This document shows, in pieces, positions 18,893 to 28,698 of a DNA stretch of 64,000 bases (position 1 is its first letter; the number at the start of each line of letters is the position of its first letter). The DNA comes from Cupriavidus pauculus (GTDB taxonomy: Bacteria > Pseudomonadota > Gammaproteobacteria > Burkholderiales > Burkholderiaceae). Under the pieces are notes generated by a model. It saw nothing but the letters and a program-made list of their open reading frames with translations. It was not told the DNA's origin and did not search any database. The translations under genes and the position numbers were made by a program. Location: contig NZ_VZOW01000006.1 in NCBI RefSeq assembly GCF_008801835.1, positions 1 through 64,000 on the forward strand, written 5' to 3'.

Positions 18893-20335
18893 CTATCGGC
18901 CGCCGCCCACCCGGACGATCTTGAGCGTGTTCGTGCCGCCCGGCTGGCCCATCGGCTCGCCAATTGTCAGCACGATGAAATCGCCACGCTGCACGGCGCC
19001 CTGCGCAAGCAGCAGCTCCTCGGCCTGCTCCAGCGCTTCGTCGCGGTCCGTGCTGGACTGCAACGGCAGCGCCACCACGTTGCGGTACAGCTGCATCTTG
19101 CGCTGCGAGGCAAGGTTGGGCGTCATCGCGTAGATCGGCACATGAATGCGGTGGCGGCTCATCCACAGCGCGGTGGCGCCGGAATCGGTCAGCGCGGCAA
19201 TGGCCTTCACGCCTAGATGATAGGCCGTGAACAGCGCACCCATGGCGATCGACTGGTCGATGCGCGCGAAGGTCTGGTTCAGGAAGTCGGTGTCGAGCTG
19301 CACCACTTCGGATTTTTCCGCTTCCAGGCAGATTGCGGCCATGGCTTCGACGGTTTCCACGGGATAGCGGCCGGCGGCGGTTTCGGCCGACGTCATCACG
19401 GCGTCGGTGCCGTCCAGCACGGCGTTGGCCACGTCGGACACCTCGGCGCGCGTCGGCACCGGATTGACGATCATGCTTTCCATCATCTGGGTGGCGGTGA
19501 TCGTCAGCTTGTTGGCTTCGCGCGCAAGCTTGATCATGCGCTTTTGCAACGCGGGAACCGCGGCGTTGCCGACTTCCACGGCCAGGTCGCCGCGCGCCAC
19601 CATGATGCCGTCCGAGGCCTGCAGGATTTCTTCGAGCACGCCCGGGCGGATCGCCTCGGCGCGCTCGATCTTGGCGATCATGCGGGCCTTGTGGCCATGT
19701 GGCTGTCCCGCCACGTTGGCCAGCTGCCGCGCCATTTCCATATCGGTGGCGTTCTTCGGAAAGCTCACGGCCACGTAGTCCGCGCCAAGCGCCATGGCGG
19801 TCTTGATGTCCTCCATGTCCTTGGCGGTCAGCGCCGGCGCAGAAAGGCCGCCGCCCTGGCGGTTGATGCCCTTGTTGTTGGACAGATCGCCGCCCACGCG
19901 CACGGTCGTGAAGATCTCGGTGCCGAGCACGCGATCGACCACCAGCACGATCAAGCCGTCGTTGAGCAGCAGCACGTCGCCGGGTCCGACATCGCGCGGC
20001 AGGTCCTTGTAGTCCAGGCCCACGCGGTCCTGCGTGCCGATCTCGCAGGCGGAATCGAGGATGAACGCGTCGCCCGGGCGTAGCGTGACCTTGCCGTTTT
20101 CAAACTTGCCGACGCGGATCTTGGGGCCTTGCAGGTCGGCCATGATGGCCACCTCGCGGCCGCACGCAGCGGCCGCTTCGCGCACCAGCGCGGCGCGATC
20201 GATGTGATCCTGCGCCGTGCCGTGGGAGAAGTTCAGGCGCACCACGTCGACACCGGCCCCAATCATGCGGGTCAGCATGTCCAGGGAACTGGAGGCGGGG
20301 CCGATGGTGGCGACGATCTTGGTGGAACGGGTCAT
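18893..20335 (-). CDS. pyk: Pyruvate kinase
   Basis: 480 residues; converts PEP and ADP to pyruvate and ATP. Begins [16 protein letters not shown], with the substrate region RLNFSHG (about residue 35), the PK signature [11 protein letters not shown] (active-site Lys, about 223) and the [11 protein letters not shown] loop. The C-terminal regulatory domain includes [13 protein letters not shown]. Upstream codons in the frame look non-family, so the start at 20335 is preferred. It lies 89 bases downstream of pgk. Confidence 0.95.
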   Translation of the reverse strand: MTRSTKIVATIGPASSSLDMLTRMIGAGVDVVRLNFSHGTAQDHIDRAALVREAAAACGREVAIMADLQGPKIRVGKFENGKVTLRPGDAFILDSACEIGTQDRVGLDYKDLPRDVGPGDVLLLNDGLIVLVVDRVLGTEIFTTVRVGGDLSNNKGINRQGGGLSAPALTAKDMEDIKTAMALGADYVAVSFPKNATDMEMARQLANVAGQPHGHKARMIAKIERAEAIRPGVLEEILQASDGIMVARGDLAVEVGNAAVPALQKRMIKLAREANKLTITATQMMESMIVNPVPTRAEVSDVANAVLDGTDAVMTSAETAAGRYPVETVEAMAAICLEAEKSEVVQLDTDFLNQTFARIDQSIAMGALFTAYHLGVKAIAALTDSGATALWMSRHRIHVPIYAMTPNLASQRKMQLYRNVVALPLQSSTDRDEALEQAEELLLAQGAVQRGDFIVLTIGEPMGQPGGTNTLKIVRVGGGR

Positions 20336-20424
20336 TCGGACGATTTCCTGGTTCGGGACTCTGGAGCCACTCTCAACGGGTTCCGGCCCTTGCGGCGTCT
20401 TGCGCCGACGCCGCGGGCTGGCGC

Positions 20425-21621
20425 TCAACCTGCGGCGCGTTGCTCCAGCACTTCGAAAGCCGGCAGCTTCTTGCCTTCCAGGAATTCCAGGAAGGCGCCG
20501 CCGCCGGTGGAGATATAGCCGATCCGGTCGGCGATGTTGTACTTGGCGATGGCGGCCAGCGTGTCGCCGCCGCCGGCGATCGAGAAGGCCTTGGACGAGG
20601 CGATGGCTTCGGCCAGCACCTTGGTGCCGTTGCCGAACTGGTCGAACTCGAACACGCCCACCGGTCCGTTCCAGACGATCGTGCCAGCGGCCTTGAGCTG
20701 GTCAGCCAGCATCGCCGCGGTCTTCGGCCCGATGTCCAGGATCATGTCGTCGTCGGCCACGTCCTTGACGTCCTTGACCGTGGCTTCGGCCGTGGCGCTG
20801 AACGCCTTGGCGCACACCACATCGACGGGGATGGGTACCGATGCGCCGCGCGCGGCCATGATGTCGATGATTGCCTTGGCGTCGCCGGCGAGATCGGCTT
20901 CGGCCAGCGACTTGCCGATCTTCAGGCCGGCAGCCAGCATGAACGTGTTGGCAATGCCGCCGCCCACGATCAGGTTGTCGACCTTGTCGGCCAGTGCTTT
21001 CAGGATGGTCAGCTTGGTGGAAACCTTCGAACCGGCGACGATGGCCACCAGCGGGCGGGCCGGCTGGCCCAGCGCGCGGCCCAGCGCGTCGATTTCAGCG
21101 GCCAGCAGCGGGCCGGCGCAAGCCACCGGCGCAAACTTTGCAATGCCGTGCGTGGTGGCTTCGGCGCGGTGCGCAGTGCCGAATGCATCGTTGACATACA
21201 CATCGCAGAGCTTGGCCATCTTCTGCGCCAGCTCGTCGCTGTTCTTCTTCTCGCCCTTGTTGACGCGGCAGTTTTCCAGCAGCACCACCTGACCGGGCGC
21301 CACTTCCACGCCGTCGACCCAGTTCTGTACCAGCTTCACCGGCCTGGCGAGCAATTCCGACAGGCGCGCAGCGATGGGAGCCAGCGAATCCTCGGGCTTG
21401 AACTCGCCCTCGGTCGGTCGGCCCAGATGGGACGTCACCATCACCGCGGCGCCGGCGTCCAGACAGGCCTGGATGGCGGGCACCGAGGCGCGGATGCGCG
21501 TGTCCTCGGTGATGTTGCCCGCGTCGTCTTGGGGCACGTTCAGGTCGGCGCGGATAAAGACGCGTTTGCCGGAAATTTTGCCTTGGGAAATGAGATCGGA
21601 AAGACGCAGGACAGAAGTCAT
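20425..21621 (-). CDS. pgk: Phosphoglycerate kinase
   Basis: 398 residues; makes ATP and 3-phosphoglycerate from 1,3-bisphosphoglycerate. The PGK signature [15 protein letters not shown] is near residue 20, HLGRPTEGE near 65, [12 protein letters not shown] in the hinge region and the nucleotide loop GGGDTLAAI near the end. The ATG at 21621 ([10 protein letters not shown]) has GAGGT-like bases upstream. It is the first gene of the minus-strand set pgk-pyk-fba. Confidence 0.95.
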   Translation of the reverse strand: MTSVLRLSDLISQGKISGKRVFIRADLNVPQDDAGNITEDTRIRASVPAIQACLDAGAAVMVTSHLGRPTEGEFKPEDSLAPIAARLSELLARPVKLVQNWVDGVEVAPGQVVLLENCRVNKGEKKNSDELAQKMAKLCDVYVNDAFGTAHRAEATTHGIAKFAPVACAGPLLAAEIDALGRALGQPARPLVAIVAGSKVSTKLTILKALADKVDNLIVGGGIANTFMLAAGLKIGKSLAEADLAGDAKAIIDIMAARGASVPIPVDVVCAKAFSATAEATVKDVKDVADDDMILDIGPKTAAMLADQLKAAGTIVWNGPVGVFEFDQFGNGTKVLAEAIASSKAFSIAGGGDTLAAIAKYNIADRIGYISTGGGAFLEFLEGKKLPAFEVLEQRAAG

Positions 21622-22003
21622 GGAGGTAAGAGCGGAGACGCGAACGGCATGGGCAAGCCCGTCCGTGATTGTCGGAAAAACCGGCATTTTACCCGATCAC
21701 TGTTGGGGTTTCGCGCATTCGCCTAGTACACGCCCTATCGACCACATTTGATGGCAATGCATTACCCCTCCTTAGAGGGGGTTAAGTTTCCGTAATTTCT
21801 GTTCTGGGTTTGCTGTAAGGTAGCCAGTAATGTACTAAACGTATGCATAGTCAGACACTTAGCCTAGTTTGACAAAATTGGCACATCATTGCCGAGTCCG
21901 ACAAAGATCGGAGTTATGACACAACAATTCCCGGGACCACGACGAGTCACGCTCGTCGGGTATCTCGGGATTCTGGAAGCTGCCGCAATGAGGGGGGTAA
22001 GTA
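21622..22003. other. Intergenic region between divergent pgk and LuxR-type gene
   Basis: 382 bases without a supported gene, more AT-rich than its surroundings. It holds a small inverted repeat of ACCCCTCC/GAGGGGGT type (about 21764-21783), a candidate promoter at 21810-21838 and an AGGGGGGT ribosome site just before the ATG at 22004. It should carry the promoters of both divergent units; the pgk promoter could not be placed. Confidence 0.6.
21810..21838 (+). promoter_or_regulatory. Candidate sigma-70 promoter for LuxR-type regulator
   Basis: TTGCTG (21810-21815) and TACTAA (21833-21838) are separated by 17 bases, fair matches to -35 and -10 boxes. It would leave a leader of about 160 bases before 22004. 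Evidence is pattern only; a TTGACA at 21869-21874 has no good partner -10. Confidence 0.3.
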
Positions 22004-23110
22004 ATGGACCAAGCGACGATCCACGGCGCTATCCGTGGTCTTTACGAAGGCATCCTGGACCCAGGAGCGTGGCAACAGAGCCTGCGTGCACTGACCGAGA
22101 TTGCGGACACCTCGCACGCCTCGATGATGGTGTGGGACACGGTCAACGACCAGATCACGGTCAACGAGATCGTGAATCCAGTCGAAGAACTCTTCGCCGC
22201 CTATGAAAACGATTTCCAGCCGATCGATCCGGCCAAGGCGTTCGCGCCGCGGCTGGTGCCCGGCGCTTGGTATGTCGATGCGCGCGACCTGGGCCCACAG
22301 GCGATGGCACGCCATCCCTTTTACTGCGATTTCTTCCATCGATTCGGCCTGCGCTCGTATGTGGCTTGCCTGGTGGAAAGACAGCCGCGCTACGAGGTCT
22401 ATTTCTCGATGCAGCGGGCGCTGTCGCAGGACGCGTTCAGCGGCGAGGACACCCGCAAGCTCGACTGGGTGATCCCGCACATGCGCACCGCCATGGCGAT
22501 GCGCGGCCGCACGCTGGCCTTGTCGACCATGGCGTCGCTGTCGGCGCGGCTGCTCGAGCGCCTGTCGTTTGCCGTGGCCGTCTACAGCAGCGACCGCCGG
22601 CTGCTGCTGGCCAATACGGCGGGCGAACGCTGGGTGCGGCGGCTGGAACCGGCCGGCAAGACATCGGAGTGGCAGCTCTCACGCCATTTCGCCGACATGC
22701 TGCAGGCCGCCGGCGACCCGCTCAATCCGCTGGGTGCCCAGGCCGCCCGGGCGATCGACAACGCCGGCAACCAGGCTGAAGTGCTGGTGCTGCCGCTGCC
22801 CGCCGCGCACATGCTGGCGTCGCAATGGCAGCAGCCGGCGGCGCTGGTCATCGTGCACGAAGCCGCCGCGCCGTCGGTGCTGCTCGACACGGTGATGCGC
22901 ACTCTGTACGGCCTGACGCCGGCGGAGAGCCGTCTGGTCTCGCGGCTGGCCACTGGCGAGGGTCTGCCCGAAGCCAGCCGTCAGATGCGCATCCGCCATG
23001 AGACAGCGCGCACGCAGCTCAAGTCGATATTCCTCAAGACCGGCTGCACAAGCCAGTCACAGTTGACGCACCTGCTCACCAGGCTGGCCTCCACGCTCAA
23101 CAGCGGCTGA
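22004..23110 (+). CDS. LuxR-type transcriptional regulator (tandem copy 1)
   Basis: 368 residues. The C-terminal helix-turn-helix (about 300-365) reads LYGLTPAESRLVSRLATGEG... with RHETARTQLKSIFLKTG, a LuxR/GerE-like DNA-binding domain. The N-terminal 280 residues form an uncharacterised sensory region, with IHGAIRGLYEGILDPGAWQ at the start, HPFYCDFFHRFGLRSY mid-domain, and a PAS-like middle part (AVAVYSSDRRLLLANTAGERW). No receiver or autoinducer-binding domain is recognised. A strong AGGGGGGT ribosome site precedes the ATG. The related gene at 23231 follows. Ligand and targets are unknown. Confidence 0.85.
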   Translation: MDQATIHGAIRGLYEGILDPGAWQQSLRALTEIADTSHASMMVWDTVNDQITVNEIVNPVEELFAAYENDFQPIDPAKAFAPRLVPGAWYVDARDLGPQAMARHPFYCDFFHRFGLRSYVACLVERQPRYEVYFSMQRALSQDAFSGEDTRKLDWVIPHMRTAMAMRGRTLALSTMASLSARLLERLSFAVAVYSSDRRLLLANTAGERWVRRLEPAGKTSEWQLSRHFADMLQAAGDPLNPLGAQAARAIDNAGNQAEVLVLPLPAAHMLASQWQQPAALVIVHEAAAPSVLLDTVMRTLYGLTPAESRLVSRLATGEGLPEASRQMRIRHETARTQLKSIFLKTGCTSQSQLTHLLTRLASTLNSG

Positions 23111-23230
23111 GATTCCGCCCGCATCATTGTGCCTCCAACGGCTGCGACGCGAGCCCGTTCCGAAATGCTTATCGATACGCGCATCGTCCGCCTTTGCACG
23201 CGCGTGGCATCAGAGACGAAGGACAACCCC

Positions 23231-24406
23231 ATGGAAGACAGAGCAAAGCACGACACCATTCGCGCCCTCTATAAGGGGGTCGTCGAGCCCCAGGCCTGGC
23301 AGCGCGGCTTGCACGCGCTGTGCCTGCTCAGCGACAGCGCCCAGGCATCCCTTCTGTTCGTAGACACCGGTCTCGGCACGGTGCACGTACGCGCCAGCGC
23401 GAACCGGACGGTGGAAGGTGCGCCGGAGCCGCCGTGGCCTCGTCGGCACCTTGGCCTGCCGCGCGCCAGTAGCTTGCCAATAGGTGGCTGGCACATTGAA
23501 CGCCGCAAGCTGGCGCCTGTCGCAGCCGACAGTCGCGACCTGCACGACGAGCCGTCGTCCGGCGAAAGCGCCCATCCGCCAGCCCTGACTTATCTGGTCG
23601 ATCGCAAGCCTTCGTACGACGTCTATCTGACGCTGCAGCGCATGCCTGGAGAGGCGGCCTATTCCGAGCACGATGCATACGCGCTGGACTGGGTCATCCC
23701 GCATCTACGCGAAGCCATATCGCTGTCCGACCGGACGTTCGTCACCGCCACCCACGAACGGGTGTCGACCGACCTCTTCAACCGCCTGCCATTCGGCGTG
23801 ATCGTCTTCGCCGAATCGGGCAAGGTGCTGCTTGCCAACGATGCGGGCGCCCCATGGGTGCAGCGGTTGTTGCCGGCGATGACGGTCAGCGATCTCGCCG
23901 CCAGCGCGGGCGGCGCCGCGGCCTCGACATCGCCGGACCTCGGCGGCTGGCAGTTGTCGCGCCCATTTACGGACGTGCTGCGCGCGCTGTCCAATCCGGA
24001 CGCGCATCTCCCCATCCAGGCCGTGCGGGCAGTCGGTGCCGACGGACGCTCCACGCAAATCGTGGCGGTGGGACTGACGCCGACCAACTCCCTGCCGTCA
24101 ACATGGCCGGGCCGGCCGATCCTGGCAAGCATCCACGAGAGCCACGACGGGCCCCGCGCCGCGCCGGCCGTGCTGCGCGACCTGTACGGATTGACGCCCG
24201 CAGAAAACCGTCTGGCTATGCTGCTGACGCAGGGCATGGGCCTGCCGGACGCATGCGCGCACCTGGGCATCAAGCGCGAAACCAGCCGCTCCCAGCTGAA
24301 ATCGATCTTCACCAAGACCAACACCGGCACGCAGGCGCAGTTGTCGCATCTGCTGACGCGGCTCGGCAGCGTGATGGCCGAGCCCGCCAGGTGGCGGCAC
24401 AACTAG
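23231..24406 (+). CDS. LuxR-type transcriptional regulator (tandem copy 2, diverged)
   Basis: 391 residues, paralogue of the preceding gene. Shared segments: TIRALYKGVVEPQAWQRGLHAL at the N-terminus (compare IRGLYEG...PGAWQ), LDWVIPHLREA, a PAS-like FGVIVFAESGKVLLANDAG, and the DNA-binding end LYGLTPAENRLAMLL with KRETSRSQLKSIFTKTN. The segment equivalent to HPFYCDFFHRFGLRSY in copy 1 is missing, replaced by an unrelated polar stretch, so the sensing surface has changed. I used the ATG at 23231; the frame opens earlier at 23129 without similarity. Its stop overlaps the convergent azlD stop. Confidence 0.82.
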   Translation: MEDRAKHDTIRALYKGVVEPQAWQRGLHALCLLSDSAQASLLFVDTGLGTVHVRASANRTVEGAPEPPWPRRHLGLPRASSLPIGGWHIERRKLAPVAADSRDLHDEPSSGESAHPPALTYLVDRKPSYDVYLTLQRMPGEAAYSEHDAYALDWVIPHLREAISLSDRTFVTATHERVSTDLFNRLPFGVIVFAESGKVLLANDAGAPWVQRLLPAMTVSDLAASAGGAAASTSPDLGGWQLSRPFTDVLRALSNPDAHLPIQAVRAVGADGRSTQIVAVGLTPTNSLPSTWPGRPILASIHESHDGPRAAPAVLRDLYGLTPAENRLAMLLTQGMGLPDACAHLGIKRETSRSQLKSIFTKTNTGTQAQLSHLLTRLGSVMAEPARWRHN

Positions 24407-24726
24407 CCCAGAAAGCGCAGCGCAGTGTAGACGCCCATCCCCACCACGATCATGCCGACCATGCGGCGCGTCAGCAGATAGCAGACGGTGGCGGCGATGC
24501 CGGCCATCAGTTTGTCGTTGCTGGGCGCGATCGTGAAGTGGCCTTCGAATGTCAGCAGGTCTGGCAGGATGATTGCCGCCAGCGCCGCGGCCGGCGCATA
24601 GCGCAAGGCGCGCTGGATGCGGTCCGGCACCGTGACGCGCTCGCCCGCCATCAGGAACAGCGCGCGCGTAAGCACCGTGACCACGGTCATACCGACGATG
24701 GCGATCCAGGTTTCCAGGTGGCTCAT
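24403..24726 (-). CDS. azlD: AzlD-like branched-chain amino acid transport protein
   Basis: 107 residues with three to four hydrophobic helices, MSHLETWIAIVGMTVVTVLTRAL at the start, and RALRYAPAAALAAIILPDLL typical of AzlD. It partners AzlC, whose stop codon overlaps this start as ATGA. AzlCD pairs are linked to branched-chain amino acid (and azaleucine) export in the inner membrane. The stop TAG and the oppositely directed TAG of the LuxR-type gene share the bases CTAG at 24403-24406. Confidence 0.85.
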   Translation of the reverse strand: MSHLETWIAIVGMTVVTVLTRALFLMAGERVTVPDRIQRALRYAPAAALAAIILPDLLTFEGHFTIAPSNDKLMAGIAATVCYLLTRRMVGMIVVGMGVYTALRFLG

Positions 24727-25523
24727 GCCTGGTCTCCCGACTGCACATGGCGTTCCTTGCGGGCGCGGATGCCGCGCAATGCGGCGCGTGCCGCGAATTC
24801 GTCGCTGGCCATGCCCGCCGCGATCGCCGCCATGACCGCGATAACCAGCGACAGACGGTACGGCAGGTCGAAGCACAGCAGCGCCACCACGGCCGACACC
24901 ACCACGGCCATCAGCATCGAGCGCGAGTTGATCGTCGCGATCATCAGCGGAATCAACGCCAGCGTGCCAGCCAGCGCCAGTCCCCAGCTATCGGGAAACA
25001 GGCTGGCCAGCAGGATGCCGACGATCGACGACACCTGCCACGTGGCGCAATTGATCAGCGCCATGCCCCAGAAAAAACCTTCCTTGCCGGGCACATAACC
25101 GGGCTCGACATAACGCTGCATGAAATACACGAAATGCAGGTCGCCGTTGAAAAAGCCCAGCAGCGTACGGCGGCGCGTCGGCAGGTAATTGAAGTGGGGC
25201 TGCAGCGCGGCGCTGAAGATCACGAAGCGCAGGTTGACCACCGCGGCGGTCAGCCACACGGTCCAGATCGGCATGCCCGCGGCAAACAACGGCAGCACGG
25301 CCAGTTGCGCCGATCCGGCATACACCAGCAGCGACATGCCGATGGCTTCCGGCACGGTCAGCGCCGATTTGCTCATGGCCACCCCGGTCACCAGCCCCCA
25401 GGCAAAAACCGCGGGCAAGGACGGCGCGAAGAATCGCGCGCCGTCGAGAAAGGCGTTGCGTTCCACCTCGGCAAAGCGATGCCAGAGGCGCAACCACACC
25501 GGAGACGACTGTCGGGGTGTCAT
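24723..25523 (-). CDS. azlC: AzlC-family branched-chain amino acid exporter subunit
   Basis: 266 residues, multi-spanning. Family marks are FLDGARFFAPSLPAVFAWGLVTGVA near the N-terminus, SLLVYAGSAQLAVLPLFAAG (about 85-105) and NLRFVIFSAALQPHF (about 118). The larger subunit of the AzlCD exporter. The exact substrate in this organism is not shown by sequence. It is upstream of and translationally coupled to azlD. Confidence 0.88.
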   Translation of the reverse strand: MTPRQSSPVWLRLWHRFAEVERNAFLDGARFFAPSLPAVFAWGLVTGVAMSKSALTVPEAIGMSLLVYAGSAQLAVLPLFAAGMPIWTVWLTAAVVNLRFVIFSAALQPHFNYLPTRRRTLLGFFNGDLHFVYFMQRYVEPGYVPGKEGFFWGMALINCATWQVSSIVGILLASLFPDSWGLALAGTLALIPLMIATINSRSMLMAVVVSAVVALLCFDLPYRLSLVIAVMAAIAAGMASDEFAARAALRGIRARKERHVQSGDQA

Positions 25524-25721
25524 GGCGAAATGAGAAGAGAAGACACGGCAGGCCGTCTTGCGCGGCGTGGCCGTCGGGGGACTTCCCAGCCGCGCCAGGC
25601 GCGACCGGGAAGCAAAGCAGCCATTATAGGCGTGGGACAGCCGCAGGTAAGCAGCAGCTTAAAAGTGAGGAACTGACTGTTGTTTCGCGACCAATGCGCG
25701 AGCGTCGGGCGGCTTTTGGTG

Positions 25722-25762
25722 GCTTCCGGCCGGCTTCCGGCCGGCTTCAGGCCGGCTTGCCC
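25722..25762. repeat. 11-bp tandem repeat spanning the stop of the MFS gene
   Basis: Unit GGCTTCCGGCC occurs at 25722, 25733 and, with one change (GGCTTCAGGCC), at 25744, followed by a partial fourth copy. The array covers the stop codon (25747-25749) and last codons of the MFS gene. Each unit is partly self-complementary, so the array could also fold and assist termination. Confidence 0.7.
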
Positions 25763-27069
25763 GGCGCGGGCGCAAGCAACGGCGCCGCCGCGGCGGTCGT
25801 GGGCTCGTCGCCGTCGTCCCCGCCGCCCGCCTGGCCGAGATCGATGCCCGACGTTTCCGGCAGCAGCGCCGCGGACACCATCACCAGCGCATAGCCGACG
25901 CCGGCCACCATGGCGATCGCCAACGCCAGCGTGGTGCGTCCGCTATTGAGCCAGCCGACCGCCAGCGGGAAGAACGAGCCGATCACGCGGCCGAGGTTGT
26001 ACGACACACCGTAGCCGGTGGCGCGCACGCTGCTGGGATACGACTCGGAAATCGTCGCGCCGATCCCCGAAAACACGCCCTGCATCAGCACGCCCAGCGG
26101 GAAACCGAGGAACAGCATCGAGGTGTTCGACACCGGGATCACCATGTAGATCATCGCCATCACGAACGCGCCGGCGGCAAACGCCATATAGGTGAGGCGG
26201 CGTCCCCAGCGGTCGGTGGCATAGGCGCCGGCCACGTATCCGACCAGCGATCCGAGGATCGTCACGGCCAGGTAGGAACTGGTGCCGAATACCGACAGAC
26301 CGCGCTCGGTCTTCAGAAACGTCGGCAGCCATGTGGCGATGGCGTAGTAGGCGCCCAGCATGCCGCCCGACAGCAGGCTGCACAGCACGGTCTTGCGCAA
26401 CAGCGGACGCCGGAACACGCGCGCCAGATCGGCTGCGGGCGACGCGTTGCCCCGCTCCGCGCGGCTCTTCAGGAACACTTCGGGCTCCTGCAGGTTTCGG
26501 CGCAGGTACACCACCACGAGCGCAGGCAGGATGCCCAGGAAGAAGCAGACGCGCCACGCCACTTCGGGCTCGAACAGGTTGAACGTGATGGCGTAGGCAA
26601 TCGCCGCGCCGCCCCAGCCAAACGAATAGCTGCTGGCCGTGAAACCCGAATACTTGCCGCGGTGGGCCGGATTGCGGATCAGCTCGGTCACCAGCACCAT
26701 GCACAGCGACGATTCCCCGCCGAAGCCGAGCCCCTGCAGCATGCGGAACACCATCAACTGCTCGGGCGAGTTGGCGATGCCGCACAGGAAGCACGACACG
26801 GCAAACACCAGGATCGTCCAGCGCAGCACGCGCACGCGGCCAAAGCGGTCGGCCAACAGGCCCGCGCCGATGGCGCCCACCAGCGACGACACCAGCGTCC
26901 ACGTGACGATGGCGCCGGCCATCGACTTGCTCATGCCCCACTGCGCCAGCAGCGTCGAAATCAGAAACGAATAGATCATGAAGTCGAACACATCGACCGC
27001 ATGGCCGAGGAACGCTCCGTAAAAGCCCTTGCGCTCGGCGCGCGATAACTCCCTGAACCAGTCCAGCAT
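25747..27069 (-). CDS. MFS transporter (aromatic acid/sialic acid-type symporter)
   Basis: 440 residues with twelve predicted helices. Begins MLDWFRELSRAERKGFYGAFLGHAVDVFDFMIYSFL, where D-x-FDFMIYSF is typical of the AAHS-like branch. The MFS signature LLADRFGRVRVLR lies between TM2 and TM3, RMLQGLGFGGESS in TM4 and TDRWGRRLTY after TM8. Substrate is probably a carboxylate but is not determinable here. The amidase gene ends 42 bases upstream in the same direction, so the pair may import and hydrolyse an amide or its product. The C-terminal tail is Ala/Gly/Pro-rich. Confidence 0.85.
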   Translation of the reverse strand: MLDWFRELSRAERKGFYGAFLGHAVDVFDFMIYSFLISTLLAQWGMSKSMAGAIVTWTLVSSLVGAIGAGLLADRFGRVRVLRWTILVFAVSCFLCGIANSPEQLMVFRMLQGLGFGGESSLCMVLVTELIRNPAHRGKYSGFTASSYSFGWGGAAIAYAITFNLFEPEVAWRVCFFLGILPALVVVYLRRNLQEPEVFLKSRAERGNASPAADLARVFRRPLLRKTVLCSLLSGGMLGAYYAIATWLPTFLKTERGLSVFGTSSYLAVTILGSLVGYVAGAYATDRWGRRLTYMAFAAGAFVMAMIYMVIPVSNTSMLFLGFPLGVLMQGVFSGIGATISESYPSSVRATGYGVSYNLGRVIGSFFPLAVGWLNSGRTTLALAIAMVAGVGYALVMVSAALLPETSGIDLGQAGGGDDGDEPTTAAAAPLLAPAPGKPA

Positions 27070-27111
27070 GATCGATTCCTCCCCTGTTCCTGTTTTGGGT
27101 CTTCAGATTCT

Positions 27112-28620
27112 TCAGATATGTGTCGAAGCGGGCAGCCCGGCGGGCGGCCGGAATGCATAGCCGGCGTCTTCCAGCAATTGCGCGAAGCGCAGCGACGTCA
27201 GGTCGCCAAAGCGCCGCGCCACGATCTGCACGCCGACCGGCAGGCCGTCGCGCGCCGGGCCGATCGGCGCCACCGTCGACGGCAGGCCGCACAGTCCCGA
27301 ATGGCCGGCCCAGAACAGTTGCGACGTGAGCGGCAAGGGCTGGCCGTTCACGCGGATCGAGCGCTGCCAGGGCTCGCCGGCCTCGTCGATCGGAAACGCG
27401 GTGGTGGACGCCGCCGGGCACAACAGCACGTCGTAGTCGCAGAAGAAGCGGCTCCATGCCCGCGCAAACGTTTCGCGCGTATGCTGCAGCAACAGCCACT
27501 GGCGATGGCTCAGCGTGGCGCCGGTGAACTGCAGCGTGGCGTAGGTCGCATCGGCCGGATCGGCGCCGGCGGCACGTGCCATGGCATCGGCAAACGCAGC
27601 GTCATCCATATGCAACGATGTGGTGGCGCGCAGCAGCAGCACGTAGGTGCGCCACAGCGATGCGGCGTCGAAATCGGGGCGGACGTTCCAGGCGACCGCC
27701 GCGCCCTGCCGCGCGAGCCATTCCCCAAGACCGGCGATGGCGTCGCTGACGGCGGCATCGGCTTCGGCCAGCGGGTGCGTGGGCAGCACGGCCACGCGGA
27801 AATCGGCAAGATGCGCGCGCTCGCAAGGCGGCAGATCGAGTTGCCACGCGCTGGCGTGACCCGCATCGGGACCGGCGATCGCGCGCAGCACCAGTTCCAG
27901 ATCCCGCGCGCTGCGCGCGATGGGGCCCGCCACGTTGATGTCCTGCTCGGCAAAGCTGTCCGCGCCATTGCCGTGCCCGCGCAGCGGCACGATGCCGTGG
28001 CTGCTCTTGTGCGAAAACACGCCGCAGTAGTGCGCGGGATTGCGCAGCGACGAGCCGATATCGGAACCGACATCGAAAAAACTCATGCCCGCGCACACCG
28101 CCGCCGCGCTGCCACCCGACGATCCGCCCGGCGTGCGCGTCAGATCGTGCGGATTGCGCGTGGTGCCGTAGATCGCGTTGTAGCTTTGCCAGTCGCGCAG
28201 GCCCAGCGGCACATTGGTCTTGCCGAGCAGCACCGCCCCATGCGCGCGCAGTCGTTCGACCACCACGGCGTCCGCGGTTGCGCGGTGCGCGAGGCGCGCC
28301 GGCGCGCCGCACGTGGTGGGCCAGCCGCCGACATCGAACGATTCCTTGATCGAGAATGGAATGCCGTCGAGCGGCCCATGCAGCCGGCCCGCGCGACGGC
28401 GCGCGTCGCTCTGCGCAGCGGCCTCGCGCGCGGCGTCGAAATCGGCCAGCACCAGCGCATTGACTTGCCCGTTGTGCGCTGACCATGCCGCCTGACACGC
28501 CTCCACCAACGCCAGCGCGGTGGTTTCCCCGCGCGCCAGCTGCGCGGCCGCGACATGCGCTGGAAGAAAACGGGCCTCCGGCCGGGGCGAATCGGCCGGT
28601 TTCAGGTCAGGCTGGGTCAC
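27112..28620 (-). CDS. Amidase (amidase signature family)
   Basis: 502 residues. Visible Ser-Ser-Lys machinery: Lys in PFSIKESFDVGG (about residue 94), the Gly/Ser-rich TPGGSSGGSAAAV (about 168) and GSDIGSSLRNPA (about 188), where the usual GSDIGGSIR has a Ser for the second Gly. It hydrolyses an amide or carbamoyl bond; the exact substrate is unknown. The C-terminus contains GLPSTVAPIG and GLPVGVQIVARRFGD, as expected. Likely first gene of an amidase-MFS operon, driven by the promoter at 28699-28726. Confidence 0.88.
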   Translation of the reverse strand: MTQPDLKPADSPRPEARFLPAHVAAAQLARGETTALALVEACQAAWSAHNGQVNALVLADFDAAREAAAQSDARRRAGRLHGPLDGIPFSIKESFDVGGWPTTCGAPARLAHRATADAVVVERLRAHGAVLLGKTNVPLGLRDWQSYNAIYGTTRNPHDLTRTPGGSSGGSAAAVCAGMSFFDVGSDIGSSLRNPAHYCGVFSHKSSHGIVPLRGHGNGADSFAEQDINVAGPIARSARDLELVLRAIAGPDAGHASAWQLDLPPCERAHLADFRVAVLPTHPLAEADAAVSDAIAGLGEWLARQGAAVAWNVRPDFDAASLWRTYVLLLRATTSLHMDDAAFADAMARAAGADPADATYATLQFTGATLSHRQWLLLQHTRETFARAWSRFFCDYDVLLCPAASTTAFPIDEAGEPWQRSIRVNGQPLPLTSQLFWAGHSGLCGLPSTVAPIGPARDGLPVGVQIVARRFGDLTSLRFAQLLEDAGYAFRPPAGLPASTHI

Positions 28621-28698
28621 GGGGGCTCCGATATTGTCATGGGCCGGCTGGGCGGTACGCAGCCGGGTCTGTCACGATCTCAGTGCATCGATCGGTAT

